DNA of 64,000 nucleotides, taken from the NCBI GenBank assembly GCA_022180565.1, contig BQML01000022.1, positions 1 through 64,000 of the forward strand. Direction: 5' to 3'. The translations under genes and the position numbers were made by a program. Below, one piece after another: positions 55,532-64,000 of the stretch (positions within the stretch are counted from its first letter, which is position 1; each line of letters starts with the position of its first letter). The notes under the pieces were generated by a model. The model was not told the DNA's origin. It was given only the letters and a program-made list of their open reading frames with translations, and made no database searches. The stretch is from Bacteroidia bacterium. GTDB taxonomy: Bacteria > Bacteroidota > Ignavibacteria > UBA10030.

Positions 55532-56869
55532 CTACCGTGCCGGCAGCGGTATCGTGATCAGACTCCTTGCCCCTCCGCGGTCCACCGCCTGGACGCCGAA
55601 CAGATAATCATCCTTCAGCTTTGGAATCGTCAGAACCGTGTCGCGCGTAAAGACTTCCTCCTGCCAGACAGGTGATGTCGTTTCGCGTATTCTCACGTAG
55701 TACCCCGCCAGATCCGGCTCCGTATTGGCGTTCCAGCGAAGGGTGGTCTCATACTCGAGCCGGGATACTACCACACCTGCATTTCGGGGAGCGGCGGGAG
55801 CAAGCGCCAGGGTCGCAAGTGCCGCGGCATTGACTCTCGCCACATTCGCCAGATAGGCAAAGTCCATAAACTGAACCAGATCTCCGTATTCCTTTCCATT
55901 TTCCACGCGCACGTTTTGATGCTGCCAGTCATAGTTTTCGCGCGCTACGCTGAACCTCACCGCTGGAATCCCTCGGGCATGGAACGGCGCATGATCCCCC
56001 CCGCGAAGAAATCTGTCCCTGCGGTAGATCAGCCGTACATCGAACCCGTTCACGTACTTGTCTGCCACGTCGTCAATCCACCGCGCCAGGGAACGAGAGG
56101 ATCCATCGCTCTCCAGACCCAAACTGTTGCGCATCCGGAACACGGAACCGGTGTCGAGCGGACTGAACGCCTCGGAAAAGAGCCGGACGCTCCGATCATC
56201 TTTCACTCCGTCGCCACCCATGGAATTTCCTACAATGTCGTTATTGAGCATGGCTTCGACGTTCCACCCCCGATCACGAGCCTGATCAGCCCACGCCGTT
56301 GCTCCGAGCAATCCCTGCTCCTCTCCTGCGAACGCGATGAACACCATGGTGGCATCGAACATCTGATCCGCCATCACACGCGCCAGTTCCAACACGAGCG
56401 CCGTGCCGCTCCCATCGTCATTGGCACCCGGTGCATCGCTCAGGGCATCCAACGGATCGCTTGCGCGGGAATCGTAATGTGCGCCAATGACAATGATCCG
56501 TTCCGGAGCGCTGATTCCCTTCAGGGTCGCCACGACGTTGATTATGTTTGCGGGCGCCGGTACACGTCCCGACGGCGGAACGATCGTCTCATGATACGCA
56601 ACCGACATCCGGCCGCCGCTTCGCTGAGCGCTCTGCTCGAATTCCGATTTGATCCATCTCCGTGCCGCGCCAATCCCCCTTGTCGCATTCCCAGTGTCCG
56701 AAAGCGTATGACGCGTCCCGAATCCAACAAGTTTTTCCACAGACTGGCGGAGCTGAGCCGATGAGACGCGGGACACCACATGTTCCACGACGGCATGCCT
56801 GGCGGGAGGCTGGGCACGAAGAATACCGGCCAGCAATATTGATCCGACCACGATCTTGGAAATGCTCAT
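55532..56869 (-). CDS. Secreted M28-family aminopeptidase with C-terminal FN3-like domain
   Basis: 445 residues from the ATG at 56869, with signal peptide SISKIVVGSILLAGILRAQ. The two-zinc site is intact: His in VIGAHYDSRA, Asp in GANDDGSGTA, Glu pair in AFAGEEQGLLG, Asp in LNNDIVGNS, and a late His (YDWQHQNVR). The last 90 residues form a fibronectin-III-like sandwich (TTLRWNANTEPDLAGYYVRI). It should release N-terminal residues outside the inner membrane. No sorting tail is present. Confidence 0.92.
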   Translation of the reverse strand: MSISKIVVGSILLAGILRAQPPARHAVVEHVVSRVSSAQLRQSVEKLVGFGTRHTLSDTGNATRGIGAARRWIKSEFEQSAQRSGGRMSVAYHETIVPPSGRVPAPANIINVVATLKGISAPERIIVIGAHYDSRASDPLDALSDAPGANDDGSGTALVLELARVMADQMFDATMVFIAFAGEEQGLLGATAWADQARDRGWNVEAMLNNDIVGNSMGGDGVKDDRSVRLFSEAFSPLDTGSVFRMRNSLGLESDGSSRSLARWIDDVADKYVNGFDVRLIYRRDRFLRGGDHAPFHARGIPAVRFSVARENYDWQHQNVRVENGKEYGDLVQFMDFAYLANVARVNAAALATLALAPAAPRNAGVVVSRLEYETTLRWNANTEPDLAGYYVRIRETTSPVWQEEVFTRDTVLTIPKLKDDYLFGVQAVDRGGARSLITIPLPAR

Positions 56870-56933
56870 ACCAGGGCCTCCATGCTTCATTTGCTGTTTG
56901 CAGTGATCTTGATTTGCGTCCAACCACATCACT

Positions 56934-58130
56934 TCACGCTTCCATCATCTCCACATACTTGGTTCCTGCGGCGGTGTTCCAGAGCACGACAGTATCTGAC
57001 GCCTTGATGACCCCCTGTCGAACAAGATGCCCTGCGGCGACAAGCGTTGCCGCTCCTTCGGGACAGCAGAACAATCCTTCTCTGTGTGCCAGATCCGCAA
57101 CGGCTTTCCGGATTTCGTCATCGCTCACTGCGATCGCGCATCCTCCGCTCGCGTAGATCGCATCAAGGATCAGATAATCGGCAAACGCTTTGGGAACGCG
57201 AAGGCCCGAAGCGATTGTCTCTGCATGATCCCAGAATTCCGACTCGGTATTCTTCTGTTCGAATGCCCGGACCAATGGTGCACAGCCTGTGCTCTGCACG
57301 GCGACCATCTTCGGTCTCTTCGGACCGATCAGGTCCAGTTCCTCCATCTCCGCGAAAGCCTTCCACATCCCCACGAGGCCCGTTCCGCCCCCGGCCGGAT
57401 AGATAATAACGTCGGGCAACTCCCAGCCGCACTGCTCCGCGAGTTCGTATCCCATGGTCTTCTTCCCCTCGAGCCTGTACGGCTCCTTCATCGTGGAAAC
57501 ATCGAACCAATCCGGATGGAGGCTTCGCTTTGCGTTCATGGCTTTTGCCGCGTCACTGATGGTGCCCTTCACGAGTTCGACGTTCGCGCCTGCAACCATG
57601 CATTCGGCAATGTTCACCCGCGGAGTATCTTCAGGGATGAAGATATGGGCTTCCATGCCGGCCCGGGCGGCATAGGCCGCCAACGCTCCCGCCGCGTTGC
57701 CCGCCGATGGAATACACACCTTTCGAATGCCGAGTTCTCTGGCCTTCGAAACGGCCATTGCAAGCCCCCTCGCCTTGAACGACCCGGTGGGCAGGCGGGA
57801 TTCATCCTTCATCTGCAAACGCGCCACCCCAAGCGTTTGTTCATACGCCGACAGGTGGAGCAGGGGTGTCGCCGGCTCCCCAAGCGAAACGATGTTTGCC
57901 GGGTTCTCTACGGGCAGGAGCGGCTGAATCTTCCACATGCCGGCGGGTCTCTGCCGGAACCATTCACGGGAAACTGTTTGTTTAAGGTGGGTCAGATCAT
58001 ACCGCGCAGCGAGGATCTTTCCACAGCTCCGGCAAACGGTCTGGACTTCATGCGGAGAATGCCTCTCGCCACAAGCAGTGCATTCGAGATGGGTCAGTGC
58101 TGTTGTTTCTCTGTCCACAGGTATTGGCAA
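56934..58130 (-). CDS. thrC: Threonine synthase
   Basis: 398 residues with TTG at 58130 (GTG at 58118 is also possible). An N-terminal zinc-ribbon-like segment has C-x2-C pairs (LECTACGE, VCRSCGK). The PLP Lys is in LPTGSFKARGLAMA, and PSAGNAAGALAAYAARAG and PAGGGTGLVGMWKAF complete the fold-type II site. It converts O-phosphohomoserine to threonine. Lacks the C-terminal extension of type I enzymes. The start region overlaps the promoter area of the divergent cytochrome-barrel gene. Confidence 0.93.
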   Translation of the reverse strand: MPIPVDRETTALTHLECTACGERHSPHEVQTVCRSCGKILAARYDLTHLKQTVSREWFRQRPAGMWKIQPLLPVENPANIVSLGEPATPLLHLSAYEQTLGVARLQMKDESRLPTGSFKARGLAMAVSKARELGIRKVCIPSAGNAAGALAAYAARAGMEAHIFIPEDTPRVNIAECMVAGANVELVKGTISDAAKAMNAKRSLHPDWFDVSTMKEPYRLEGKKTMGYELAEQCGWELPDVIIYPAGGGTGLVGMWKAFAEMEELDLIGPKRPKMVAVQSTGCAPLVRAFEQKNTESEFWDHAETIASGLRVPKAFADYLILDAIYASGGCAIAVSDDEIRKAVADLAHREGLFCCPEGAATLVAAGHLVRQGVIKASDTVVLWNTAAGTKYVEMMEA

Positions 58131-58148
58131 ATCAGGTTTTCGGCCTTA

Positions 58149-58178
58149 TTGAATCATACGGCGAGTTTCTGTTATATT
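58149..58178 (+). promoter_or_regulatory. Sigma70-type promoter for the cytochrome-barrel gene
   Basis: TTGAAT (58149-58154), 18-bp spacer, TATATT (58173-58178), about 50 nt ahead of the ATG at 58229. Confidence 0.65.
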
Positions 58179-58228
58179 CCCGGTCCCGGTTTCCCGGGAC
58201 GATCGCTCACCAACGCCAAGGGCACATC

Positions 58229-59311
58229 ATGACCAGATTTTTTTTCGCAATCCTCTTTGTGCTTGTTGCACTCGCCGATTCTCTGACCGCTCTTCCGAAA
58301 TTTGCCAGCAGGCTCAACGTCTCCTGCAGGAGCTGTCACGTGAATCCTACGGGTGGAGGTCTGCGGAACGCCTTCGGGGTCTCCTATGGCCAGGACGAAC
58401 TGCCGATTCCCACCTGGCGCGATCAATTCGCCCTCGAGGAATTCTCGACACAGCTCAGCGACATCGTCAGTATCGGTGCAAATTTCCGCACCCTCTACTT
58501 CTCCCAACAAACGGGTCCTTCGACATCAAGGAGCTCGTTCTTTCAGATGCAGGCCGACCTGTATGTGAGCGCCCGGCTCGCGAAGAAAACCTTCCTGTAT
58601 CTCAATCGCGGAATTGGAAACCGGTTCGAAGCCTTCGGTGTTGCCGGCATACTTCCTCTCGATGGCTACGTCAAGGCCGGGTGGTTCGTTCCCGCGTTCG
58701 GCCTGAGAACCGACGACCACAACATCTTCACGCGCGATAGAACCTTGTTTGCGTTCGGCGGAGGACAAGACGCCGGGGTAGAAGTCGGCCTTTCCCCAGG
58801 TCCCTTCGAATTCACGGCAGGAGTGACCAATGGCGCTACGGGCGACCGCGATGACAACACGTTCCGTGCTATCATGGGGCGCGGTGAGGTCCGGTTCAAA
58901 CTCGGGACCGTCAATCTGCGCGGAGGAGGATCCTACTACAACAATCCGCGTCCCACCAGCGCGGTCACCCTCCTGAGCACCCATGGAACCGTGTCCCTCA
59001 AGGACAATCTGACTATCCTGGCAGAATATGTCCAGCGGCGAACGCTGGCCAACAATGTAAAAACCTTTGCCAATATTTTCTATGTCGAAGCTGATTACCT
59101 CCTGATGCAGGGATTGGATCTCAAGGTGGGGTACGAACATTACGATCCGGACACACGATTCACCACGGGAGCGGAATCCAGAATCGTTCTGGGGCTTGAG
59201 GTCTACCCCATCAGCGGAGTTGAATTCAGGCCGCTCTACGTCATCCGCAGGGAAGAGCCGACCGATGTCGCGAACAACCAGTTCATTTTGATGATGCATC
59301 TCTACCTCTGA
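58229..59311 (+). CDS. Outer-membrane barrel with N-terminal heme c site
   Basis: 360 residues from the ATG at 58229; the longer frame passes through the promoter and is rejected. Signal peptide MTRFFFAILFVLVALADSLT. Directly after it comes a single heme c motif, RLNVSCRSCHVNPTGGGLRN, followed by about 300 residues of amphipathic strands (FFQMQADLYVSARLAKKTFL, LTILAEYVQRRTLANNVKTF) ending in ILMMHLYL. A heme at the mouth of a porin suggests a role in outer-membrane electron transfer. A small cytochrome gene follows 25 nt later. Confidence 0.8.
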   Translation: MTRFFFAILFVLVALADSLTALPKFASRLNVSCRSCHVNPTGGGLRNAFGVSYGQDELPIPTWRDQFALEEFSTQLSDIVSIGANFRTLYFSQQTGPSTSRSSFFQMQADLYVSARLAKKTFLYLNRGIGNRFEAFGVAGILPLDGYVKAGWFVPAFGLRTDDHNIFTRDRTLFAFGGGQDAGVEVGLSPGPFEFTAGVTNGATGDRDDNTFRAIMGRGEVRFKLGTVNLRGGGSYYNNPRPTSAVTLLSTHGTVSLKDNLTILAEYVQRRTLANNVKTFANIFYVEADYLLMQGLDLKVGYEHYDPDTRFTTGAESRIVLGLEVYPISGVEFRPLYVIRREEPTDVANNQFILMMHLYL

Positions 59312-59336
59312 CACTTCCACGATACCGGAAATCACC

Positions 59337-59702
59337 ATGACCATTCTGCACCGTATTCTGGGCATCACTGTATTCGGTGCATCACTCGCACTGGCCCAGG
59401 AACCATCTCTTACGTACAAGGAACATATATTTCCGATCATTGAAAAGCATTGTCTTCGCTGTCATCTGGAGGAGAACGACAACCCCAGCGGACTGGCTAT
59501 GGATTCCTTTGAGCTTCTCATGAAGGGGGGAAAGAACGGAAATACCGTGGTACCTGGAAAGCCGGAAGAATCGATCCTTTATCGGAAGCTTCTCTCCGAC
59601 CCGCCCTTCGGAAAGCAGATGCCGCGAAACAGGAAGAAACTCTCCGCGGAAGAGATCGGACTGATTTTCGAGTGGATCAGGCAGGGGGCACGGAAGGAAT
59701 AG
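59337..59702 (+). CDS. Small periplasmic cytochrome c (PSCyt1-like)
   Basis: 121 residues. Signal peptide to about residue 20 (VFGASLALAQ). Heme site HCLRCHLEEN, then SGLAMDSFELLMKGGKNGN, VVPGKPEESILYRKL and QMPRNRKKLSAEEIGLIFEW, the layout of the planctomycete-type cytochrome C domain with Met as likely sixth ligand. It probably exchanges electrons with the preceding heme-barrel protein. Its last 26 nt overlap the convergent pyruvate kinase gene. Confidence 0.88.
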   Translation: MTILHRILGITVFGASLALAQEPSLTYKEHIFPIIEKHCLRCHLEENDNPSGLAMDSFELLMKGGKNGNTVVPGKPEESILYRKLLSDPPFGKQMPRNRKKLSAEEIGLIFEWIRQGARKE

Positions 59703-61155
59703 CACCGGACTCATCGCCAACCCTCACAACTTTGATCGTGTTGGTAGAGCCCTTGGACATCAGGGGAATTCCCGCCGTGAAAACCACGTACTCTCCGTTT
59801 CGTACATATCCGCGCAGAACAAGCTCGTCCTCAATGCGCTTGAAGGCGGTGTCCGAATCGACGTCCAGATCAGGAATAATCATTCCGCGAACCCCCCAGA
59901 TCAGGTTCATCCTGCGCAGGATCCTCTCTCTTCCGCTCACAGCGATGATTGGCGCCGGCGGTCGGTATTTGCTGATGCGCAGGGCTGTACCTCCCGAGTG
60001 TGTTACCGGCACGATGGCTTTTGCTCCAAGTTGTTTGGCCAGAACCGCGGCCGCGCGGGCGACGGCATCGAAAATGTCATCATGACGGATTCCTTCGAGA
60101 CCCTCGCCCAACCTGTCCCGGGCAATCGTCTCGGCCTTGCGAATGATCTGGTCCATCGTATGCACTGCCTCCACGACGTACTTGCCCACCGATGTCTCGC
60201 CGCTCAGCATCACGGCATCCGTGCCGTCTAAGACGGCATTCGCCACATCGTTTGCTTCCGCACGCGTGGGACGAGGACTGTCGATCATCGATTCCAGCAT
60301 TTGCGTTGCAATGATGACCGGCTTTCCGGCTTTGTTGCATTTCGCCACGATTCTCTTCTGCACCAGCGGGACCTCCTCCGCCTGAAGCTCCACACCAAGA
60401 TCCCCGCGCGCCACCATGATGACGTCGGCCTCTTCGATGATCGCGTCAATCGCCTCCACCGCCTCGGGCTTCTCGATCTTTGCGACGATGGGAACCTTTA
60501 CCCCCTTGCGGCCCTGCTGGATGATCATCTTCCGAAGATCCCGGATGTCCTCGGGTTTTCGGACGAAGGAAAGCGCCACGTAATCCACTTCCTGCTCCAA
60601 TCCGAATTTCAGATCCGCCCGATCCTTGTCCGTCAGCGATGACACGCTCACACTCACGCCGGGGAGATTTATCCCCTTCTTGTCCTTCAGGACTCCCCCG
60701 TTCACAACTTCACAGGAAACCTCCGTCGAGGTTTTTCCTGTCACAACCATTTTGATCCTGCCGTCATCCACGAGGATCGTATCTCCCTTCCGGACGTCCT
60801 TCGGCAGGGCCTTGTAGGTCGTCGAAACCCTCCTTGCATTGCCGATCACATCCTCGATCGTGAAGACAAACTCCTGTCCCTTTTCGAGGGACACGGCATG
60901 ATTCTCGACAACACCCGTGCGAATCTTCGGCCCGCCCAGATCCTGGAGGATCGTAATGGCCTCACCGGAAGCGGATGCGGCCGTGCGAACCCGTTCCAAC
61001 GTGAGGCGGTGGTCTTCATGATTGCCATGTGAGAAGTTGAGACGAGCGACGTCCATCCCTGCGCGGATCATCTCCTTCAGAATCTCAGGCTCCTGCGACG
61101 AGGGCCCGATGGTGCAGATGATCTTGGTGTGACCAAACTGGCTAGGACGGTTCAT
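59677..61155 (-). CDS. pyk: Pyruvate kinase
   Basis: 492 residues from the ATG at 61155 (a GTG lies three codons earlier). TKIICTIGPSSQEPEILKEM, MDVARLNFSHGNHEDH, VMVARGDLGVEL and PVIIATQMLESMIDSPRPTR (Mg/K+ and catalytic sites) are all present, and the C-terminal domain is full-length. It forms pyruvate and ATP from phosphoenolpyruvate. It overlaps the sirtuin gene by 14 nt upstream and the cytochrome gene tail-to-tail. Confidence 0.97.
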   Translation of the reverse strand: MNRPSQFGHTKIICTIGPSSQEPEILKEMIRAGMDVARLNFSHGNHEDHRLTLERVRTAASASGEAITILQDLGGPKIRTGVVENHAVSLEKGQEFVFTIEDVIGNARRVSTTYKALPKDVRKGDTILVDDGRIKMVVTGKTSTEVSCEVVNGGVLKDKKGINLPGVSVSVSSLTDKDRADLKFGLEQEVDYVALSFVRKPEDIRDLRKMIIQQGRKGVKVPIVAKIEKPEAVEAIDAIIEEADVIMVARGDLGVELQAEEVPLVQKRIVAKCNKAGKPVIIATQMLESMIDSPRPTRAEANDVANAVLDGTDAVMLSGETSVGKYVVEAVHTMDQIIRKAETIARDRLGEGLEGIRHDDIFDAVARAAAVLAKQLGAKAIVPVTHSGGTALRISKYRPPAPIIAVSGRERILRRMNLIWGVRGMIIPDLDVDSDTAFKRIEDELVLRGYVRNGEYVVFTAGIPLMSKGSTNTIKVVRVGDESGAIPSVPPA

Positions 61156-61894
61156 GGCTTGCACGTTGAGTGAGATGTGTCACAAGGAGTGGAAGGATTT
61201 CGCCCGACGGGCCGATGATCGTTTCGTTCATGCGTGGGGAAAGATCGGTATATTCACGATTGATTTCCACCACATACGCCCCCGCGTTGCGGGCCGCCAG
61301 GGGGATGGATGCGGCCGGATAGACGACTCCCGACGTACCCACCGAAAGGAACACGTCGCAACGATGGGCGGCTTCCATGGCCTTTTCCAACGCGCCTGCA
61401 GGAAGGAGCTCGCCGAACCATACGACGTCCGGACGGAGGAGTCCTCCGCATTCCTTGCACCGGGGCGTCTTTTCGAACACCGCTTGTTCCTCCTCACCCG
61501 CAAAGAGACCGCACTCAACGCAGTAGCTGCGCGTGATGTTGCCGTGAAGCTCAATGACGTCCCGGCTTCCCGCGCGCGCATGGAGACCGTCCACATTCTG
61601 TGTCACGAGCGTGAAGTCAGGAACCAGATCCTGCATGTGAGCCAGAGCGACATGACCCGGATTCGGCAGTACCTCACGGATCACTTTCTTCCTGTAATGG
61701 TACCATTCCCAGACAAGTTCCGGGTTGCTGATAAAACTCTCAAATCGGGCGAAGTCCTCGGGCTTAAACTTCTCCCAAATCCCTCCCGCACTTCTGAATG
61801 TCGGCACGCCGCTTTCTTCCGAAACCCCTGCGCCCGTGAGCACGCAAACGGACTGTGCAGACGATAAGGCCTTAAGACAATTTGCTGAGAACAT
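61142..61894 (-). CDS. NAD-dependent protein deacylase, class III sirtuin
   Basis: 250 residues. GAGVSEESGVPTFRSAGGIW binds NAD, TQNVDGLHARAG and catalytic His117 (ELHGN) follow, and zinc Cys are at 125, 128, 146 and 149. Tyr65-x2-Arg68 (WYHYRKK) is the pair that lets SIRT5/CobB-type enzymes take succinyl- and malonyl-lysine. It probably controls metabolic enzymes by acyl removal. It is coupled to pyk by a 14-nt overlap. Confidence 0.93.
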   Translation of the reverse strand: MFSANCLKALSSAQSVCVLTGAGVSEESGVPTFRSAGGIWEKFKPEDFARFESFISNPELVWEWYHYRKKVIREVLPNPGHVALAHMQDLVPDFTLVTQNVDGLHARAGSRDVIELHGNITRSYCVECGLFAGEEEQAVFEKTPRCKECGGLLRPDVVWFGELLPAGALEKAMEAAHRCDVFLSVGTSGVVYPAASIPLAARNAGAYVVEINREYTDLSPRMNETIIGPSGEILPLLVTHLTQRASHEPS

Positions 61895-61925
61895 GATGAA
61901 AGTCTTCCCGGCTCTCCGCGTGCAT

Positions 61926-64000
61926 TCACTCCGGCCTCAGAATCAGCAGCTGATGTTCTCTCTCTTCTACCTTTTCCCGGTCCATCGGCTGTTGCTTGTA
62001 GGCCCCGTTTCGCCACAAGGGTATCTGATTGTCATAGTTCCTGTGGAACAAATGGCCCGATTGACCGGGGGGGACAACGATTCTCGTGTTGTTCACATCG
62101 GCCATGTCGACGATGAGCCTCATCGACGGGCCAAGATGATTCAAGAACGGTTCCTTGAGCCGATAGTCTCCTTTCCATACTGTCGCGTGCGACCCACCGA
62201 CGGACAGCGGCCCAACGTTGAAGAGACGGCGCAGAAACTGGTTCCGACCGAAGATGTGCCCGAACTCAACGGTGTGAATTTTCCCCCACCTCCACTCCTT
62301 TAACTCTCCGCCAAGCATTGCCCTGAGCCTCTCCACGGCTCTCGCGAGGCTCTTTGTTATGATCCCGGTTTTTGTCTCCGACGCGGGCGTCCGCACGTCA
62401 TCGAACCAGTCCGACGAATCCCTCTGCAAGAGATTCGTTATGGCAGTCATCGGCTTGGACGAAAGGGTGTCATAGAGGCTTGTCAGCAGGGGACCAAGCT
62501 CATCGGCAAAAGTGTTATGGATGGCCTCAACCAGAAACGCCTCGAACAGCGAGCCGGCCACACTCTCCTCGCGCATCTGAAAATCCCAGTTGCGAAAGTA
62601 ATTCAAGGCCGTGCGAACGTCGTCATTTGCCGCGCCAACGCTTTCATACGCTTTGAGGATCTCCGGAATGAGCACGCGGGCCTGGGGCGAGAGGACATCG
62701 AGCTGGATCCTCTGATGATCCTCCAATGTCTTTGCCCCGTCCCGTCCCAGCAGTTCAACGATCCTCTCAGCGCGCCATGGCGGTTCCCAATTGCTGGAAA
62801 GGTAGTACGGATAGTCTCCAGCGACAATCTTGTTGTTGGCCGTGACGATGAATCCCTGCGGCGGATTGTATGCAGAGGGATTCTGTTCGAAGGGCACGAA
62901 ACCCGTCCAGTCATTCCGATCATTCCAACCGGGATACGGCGATGAAAACTGCGGGGAGGGCCTCCTGGGAATTTTTCCCCCTGTCACGTATCCGATGTTT
63001 CCCTCCGCATCCGCATACAGGAAATTCTGTGCCGGCGCGGAAAAATCCTCGAGGGCAGAGCGGAACTCGCGCCAGTTGCGGGCACGGTTCAGATTCATAA
63101 TGGCCCGGACTTCAAGCGACGGCTCACCGGCAACCCATTTCATGGAAAGCAGGCGGTCTGAAGGTTCGGCCGCGGGCTCGATTCTGTTGATGACGGGCCC
63201 CCGATGGGTGTGGTACGTCGTGAGGATAACGGGCGGATTGTCTTTCACCAGGATCGTATCTGTCCGCATCCTTATCGGCACCCATCGATCGTTCAGGCGG
63301 TAGTGCGTGGGAAATTCAACCGAGTCTGTTTCCTCGACATAGTAATCCACGTCGTCGATCATGGCACTGGTCATGCCCCAGGCGATGTGCCTGTTTCGCC
63401 CGATGACCACGAAGGGCACGCCCGGAATCGAAGCGCCGATGACGTCAAAATCCGGGCTGGAGAGATGCATTTCGTACCAGCGAGCTGGAGCCGTAAAGAT
63501 CAAATGGGGGTCGTTGGCGAGGACAGCGTTGCCGGTGACCGACTTCGACGGCGCAATGACCCACCCGTTGCTACCGGAGCCATCATCCGACGGGCCGAAG
63601 AAACGTCTGTATGCCGCGTCGGCCTGAAGAAATGCCGACAGCGTTTGCCGCGCGGGAAGGACCGTGGGAGCGGCTGCCGGCCAGTCGGGATACAGATCCC
63701 GAGCGCGCCTTTCTCCAAAGTGCTGAGCGATGTATCCGTACGTAATGTCCACCCACCGCGAGGTGTTCAGCTCCCAGGCCATCAGCTTGGCCAGCAAGAG
63801 CGTATGCCGGGGCTCCCACGGATCAGGTTCAAAACCAAGCATGTCAAACTCGATTGCATACCGGCCCCGTTGTTCCTCCAGAGCTGCGTTGACACCTCGG
63901 GCAAAAGCCTCCAGGGCCGTCCGCGTTTCGGCATCCAGGAACCGTACGGTTTGTTCGGCAAGGTCGCGCAGTCCGAGGGTTCGAAACATCCGATCGATCG
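61926..64000 (-). CDS. Penicillin acylase family protein, 5' end beyond window
   Basis: The reverse-strand frame is open to the window edge, so the signal peptide and part of the alpha chain are missing; about 690 residues are seen. The autoprocessing site is GSGSNGWVIAPSKS, with nucleophile Ser (codon 63570-63572) at the start of the beta chain after cleavage. DPHLIFTAPARWYEMHLSS and GVPFVVIGRNRHIAWGMTSA are typical of the Ntn-hydrolase family, and DAEGNIGYVTGGKIPRR carries the later Asn region. It is a periplasmic amidase, perhaps acting on acyl-homoserine lactones or acyl-amino acids. Confidence 0.93.
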   Translation of the reverse strand, partial: IDRMFRTLGLRDLAEQTVRFLDAETRTALEAFARGVNAALEEQRGRYAIEFDMLGFEPDPWEPRHTLLLAKLMAWELNTSRWVDITYGYIAQHFGERRARDLYPDWPAAAPTVLPARQTLSAFLQADAAYRRFFGPSDDGSGSNGWVIAPSKSVTGNAVLANDPHLIFTAPARWYEMHLSSPDFDVIGASIPGVPFVVIGRNRHIAWGMTSAMIDDVDYYVEETDSVEFPTHYRLNDRWVPIRMRTDTILVKDNPPVILTTYHTHRGPVINRIEPAAEPSDRLLSMKWVAGEPSLEVRAIMNLNRARNWREFRSALEDFSAPAQNFLYADAEGNIGYVTGGKIPRRPSPQFSSPYPGWNDRNDWTGFVPFEQNPSAYNPPQGFIVTANNKIVAGDYPYYLSSNWEPPWRAERIVELLGRDGAKTLEDHQRIQLDVLSPQARVLIPEILKAYESVGAANDDVRTALNYFRNWDFQMREESVAGSLFEAFLVEAIHNTFADELGPLLTSLYDTLSSKPMTAITNLLQRDSSDWFDDVRTPASETKTGIITKSLARAVERLRAMLGGELKEWRWGKIHTVEFGHIFGRNQFLRRLFNVGPLSVGGSHATVWKGDYRLKEPFLNHLGPSMRLIVDMADVNNTRIVVPPGQSGHLFHRNYDNQIPLWRNGAYKQQPMDREKVEEREHQLLILRPE

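Overview
The window reads as a contiguous chromosomal stretch from a Gram-negative member of the Bacteroidota/Chlorobiota (FCB) group, most likely Ignavibacteria or Kapabacteria-like. Two secreted proteins carry C-terminal sorting domains of the type IX secretion kind, one with the LGQNYPNPFNPTT signature. LPS-type genes (kdsB, a family 9 glycosyltransferase, LolA-like), outer-membrane barrels and sparse Shine-Dalgarno sites fit the same picture. The species assignment is inference; no rRNA gene is present. Nearly all sequence is coding, genes overlap by 1-26 nt in long runs, and the content is mostly core metabolism with little sign of mobile DNA.

Layout. 1-2376: amidohydrolase fragment, a T9SS-sorted secreted protein, a lipoprotein. 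2570-7438: pyrG-kdsB-gatC, plsC and an M48 protease, with a 13-unit heptanucleotide array just upstream of gatC. 7719-13605: small OmpX-like barrel with a clear promoter and terminator, NamZ-type muramidase, trmH, an EamA transporter and a T9SS-sorted endonuclease/phosphatase. 13735-15658: three overlapping genes that make a compact 8-oxoguanine (GO) repair unit (mutT-like, mutY-like, ogg2-like). 15694-18944: saccharopine-dehydrogenase-like protein, YajQ and a cell-wall amidase.

18976-25663 (minus strand): seven overlapping genes reading DtxR regulator, membrane-anchored DtxR-FeoA fusion, FeoB G domain, FeoB membrane domain, di-heme DUF1111 protein, Tat-type Rieske protein and outer-membrane porin, behind a palindromic metal-regulator operator. 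This joins ferrous-iron import to a periplasmic redox chain and is the most system-like set in the window. 25833-28514 and 38069-41014 are two large soluble PAS hybrid histidine kinases; a broken response-regulator fragment follows the second.

28532-35235 (minus): fabF, LolA-like, sodium:solute symporter, ABC-2 exporter pair, tRNA-Arg(UCU), a Cys-rich lipoprotein and an LPS glycosyltransferase. 35365-37989: a MoxR/Mg-chelatase-like AAA+ ATPase with its VWA partner. 41392-49896: a HisA paralogue with both catalytic Asp replaced by Glu, a PfkB kinase, then lysC-dapB-dapA-dapD, an RmlD-like reductase, a Ni/Co permease and serS. 49995-53733: a heterodimeric ABC exporter with one degenerate ATP site. 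53838-64000: fbp, a DEDDh exonuclease, an M28 peptidase, threonine synthase, a heme-bearing outer-membrane barrel plus small cytochrome, pyruvate kinase, a class III sirtuin and a truncated penicillin acylase.

Across the gaps lies an unexplained repeat system: short arrays of 7-bp units (GTRAGAA/TTCTCAC, GGTTTAA, YCCATTT). In three places the arrays flank, in inverted orientation, a related core of about 70 bp.
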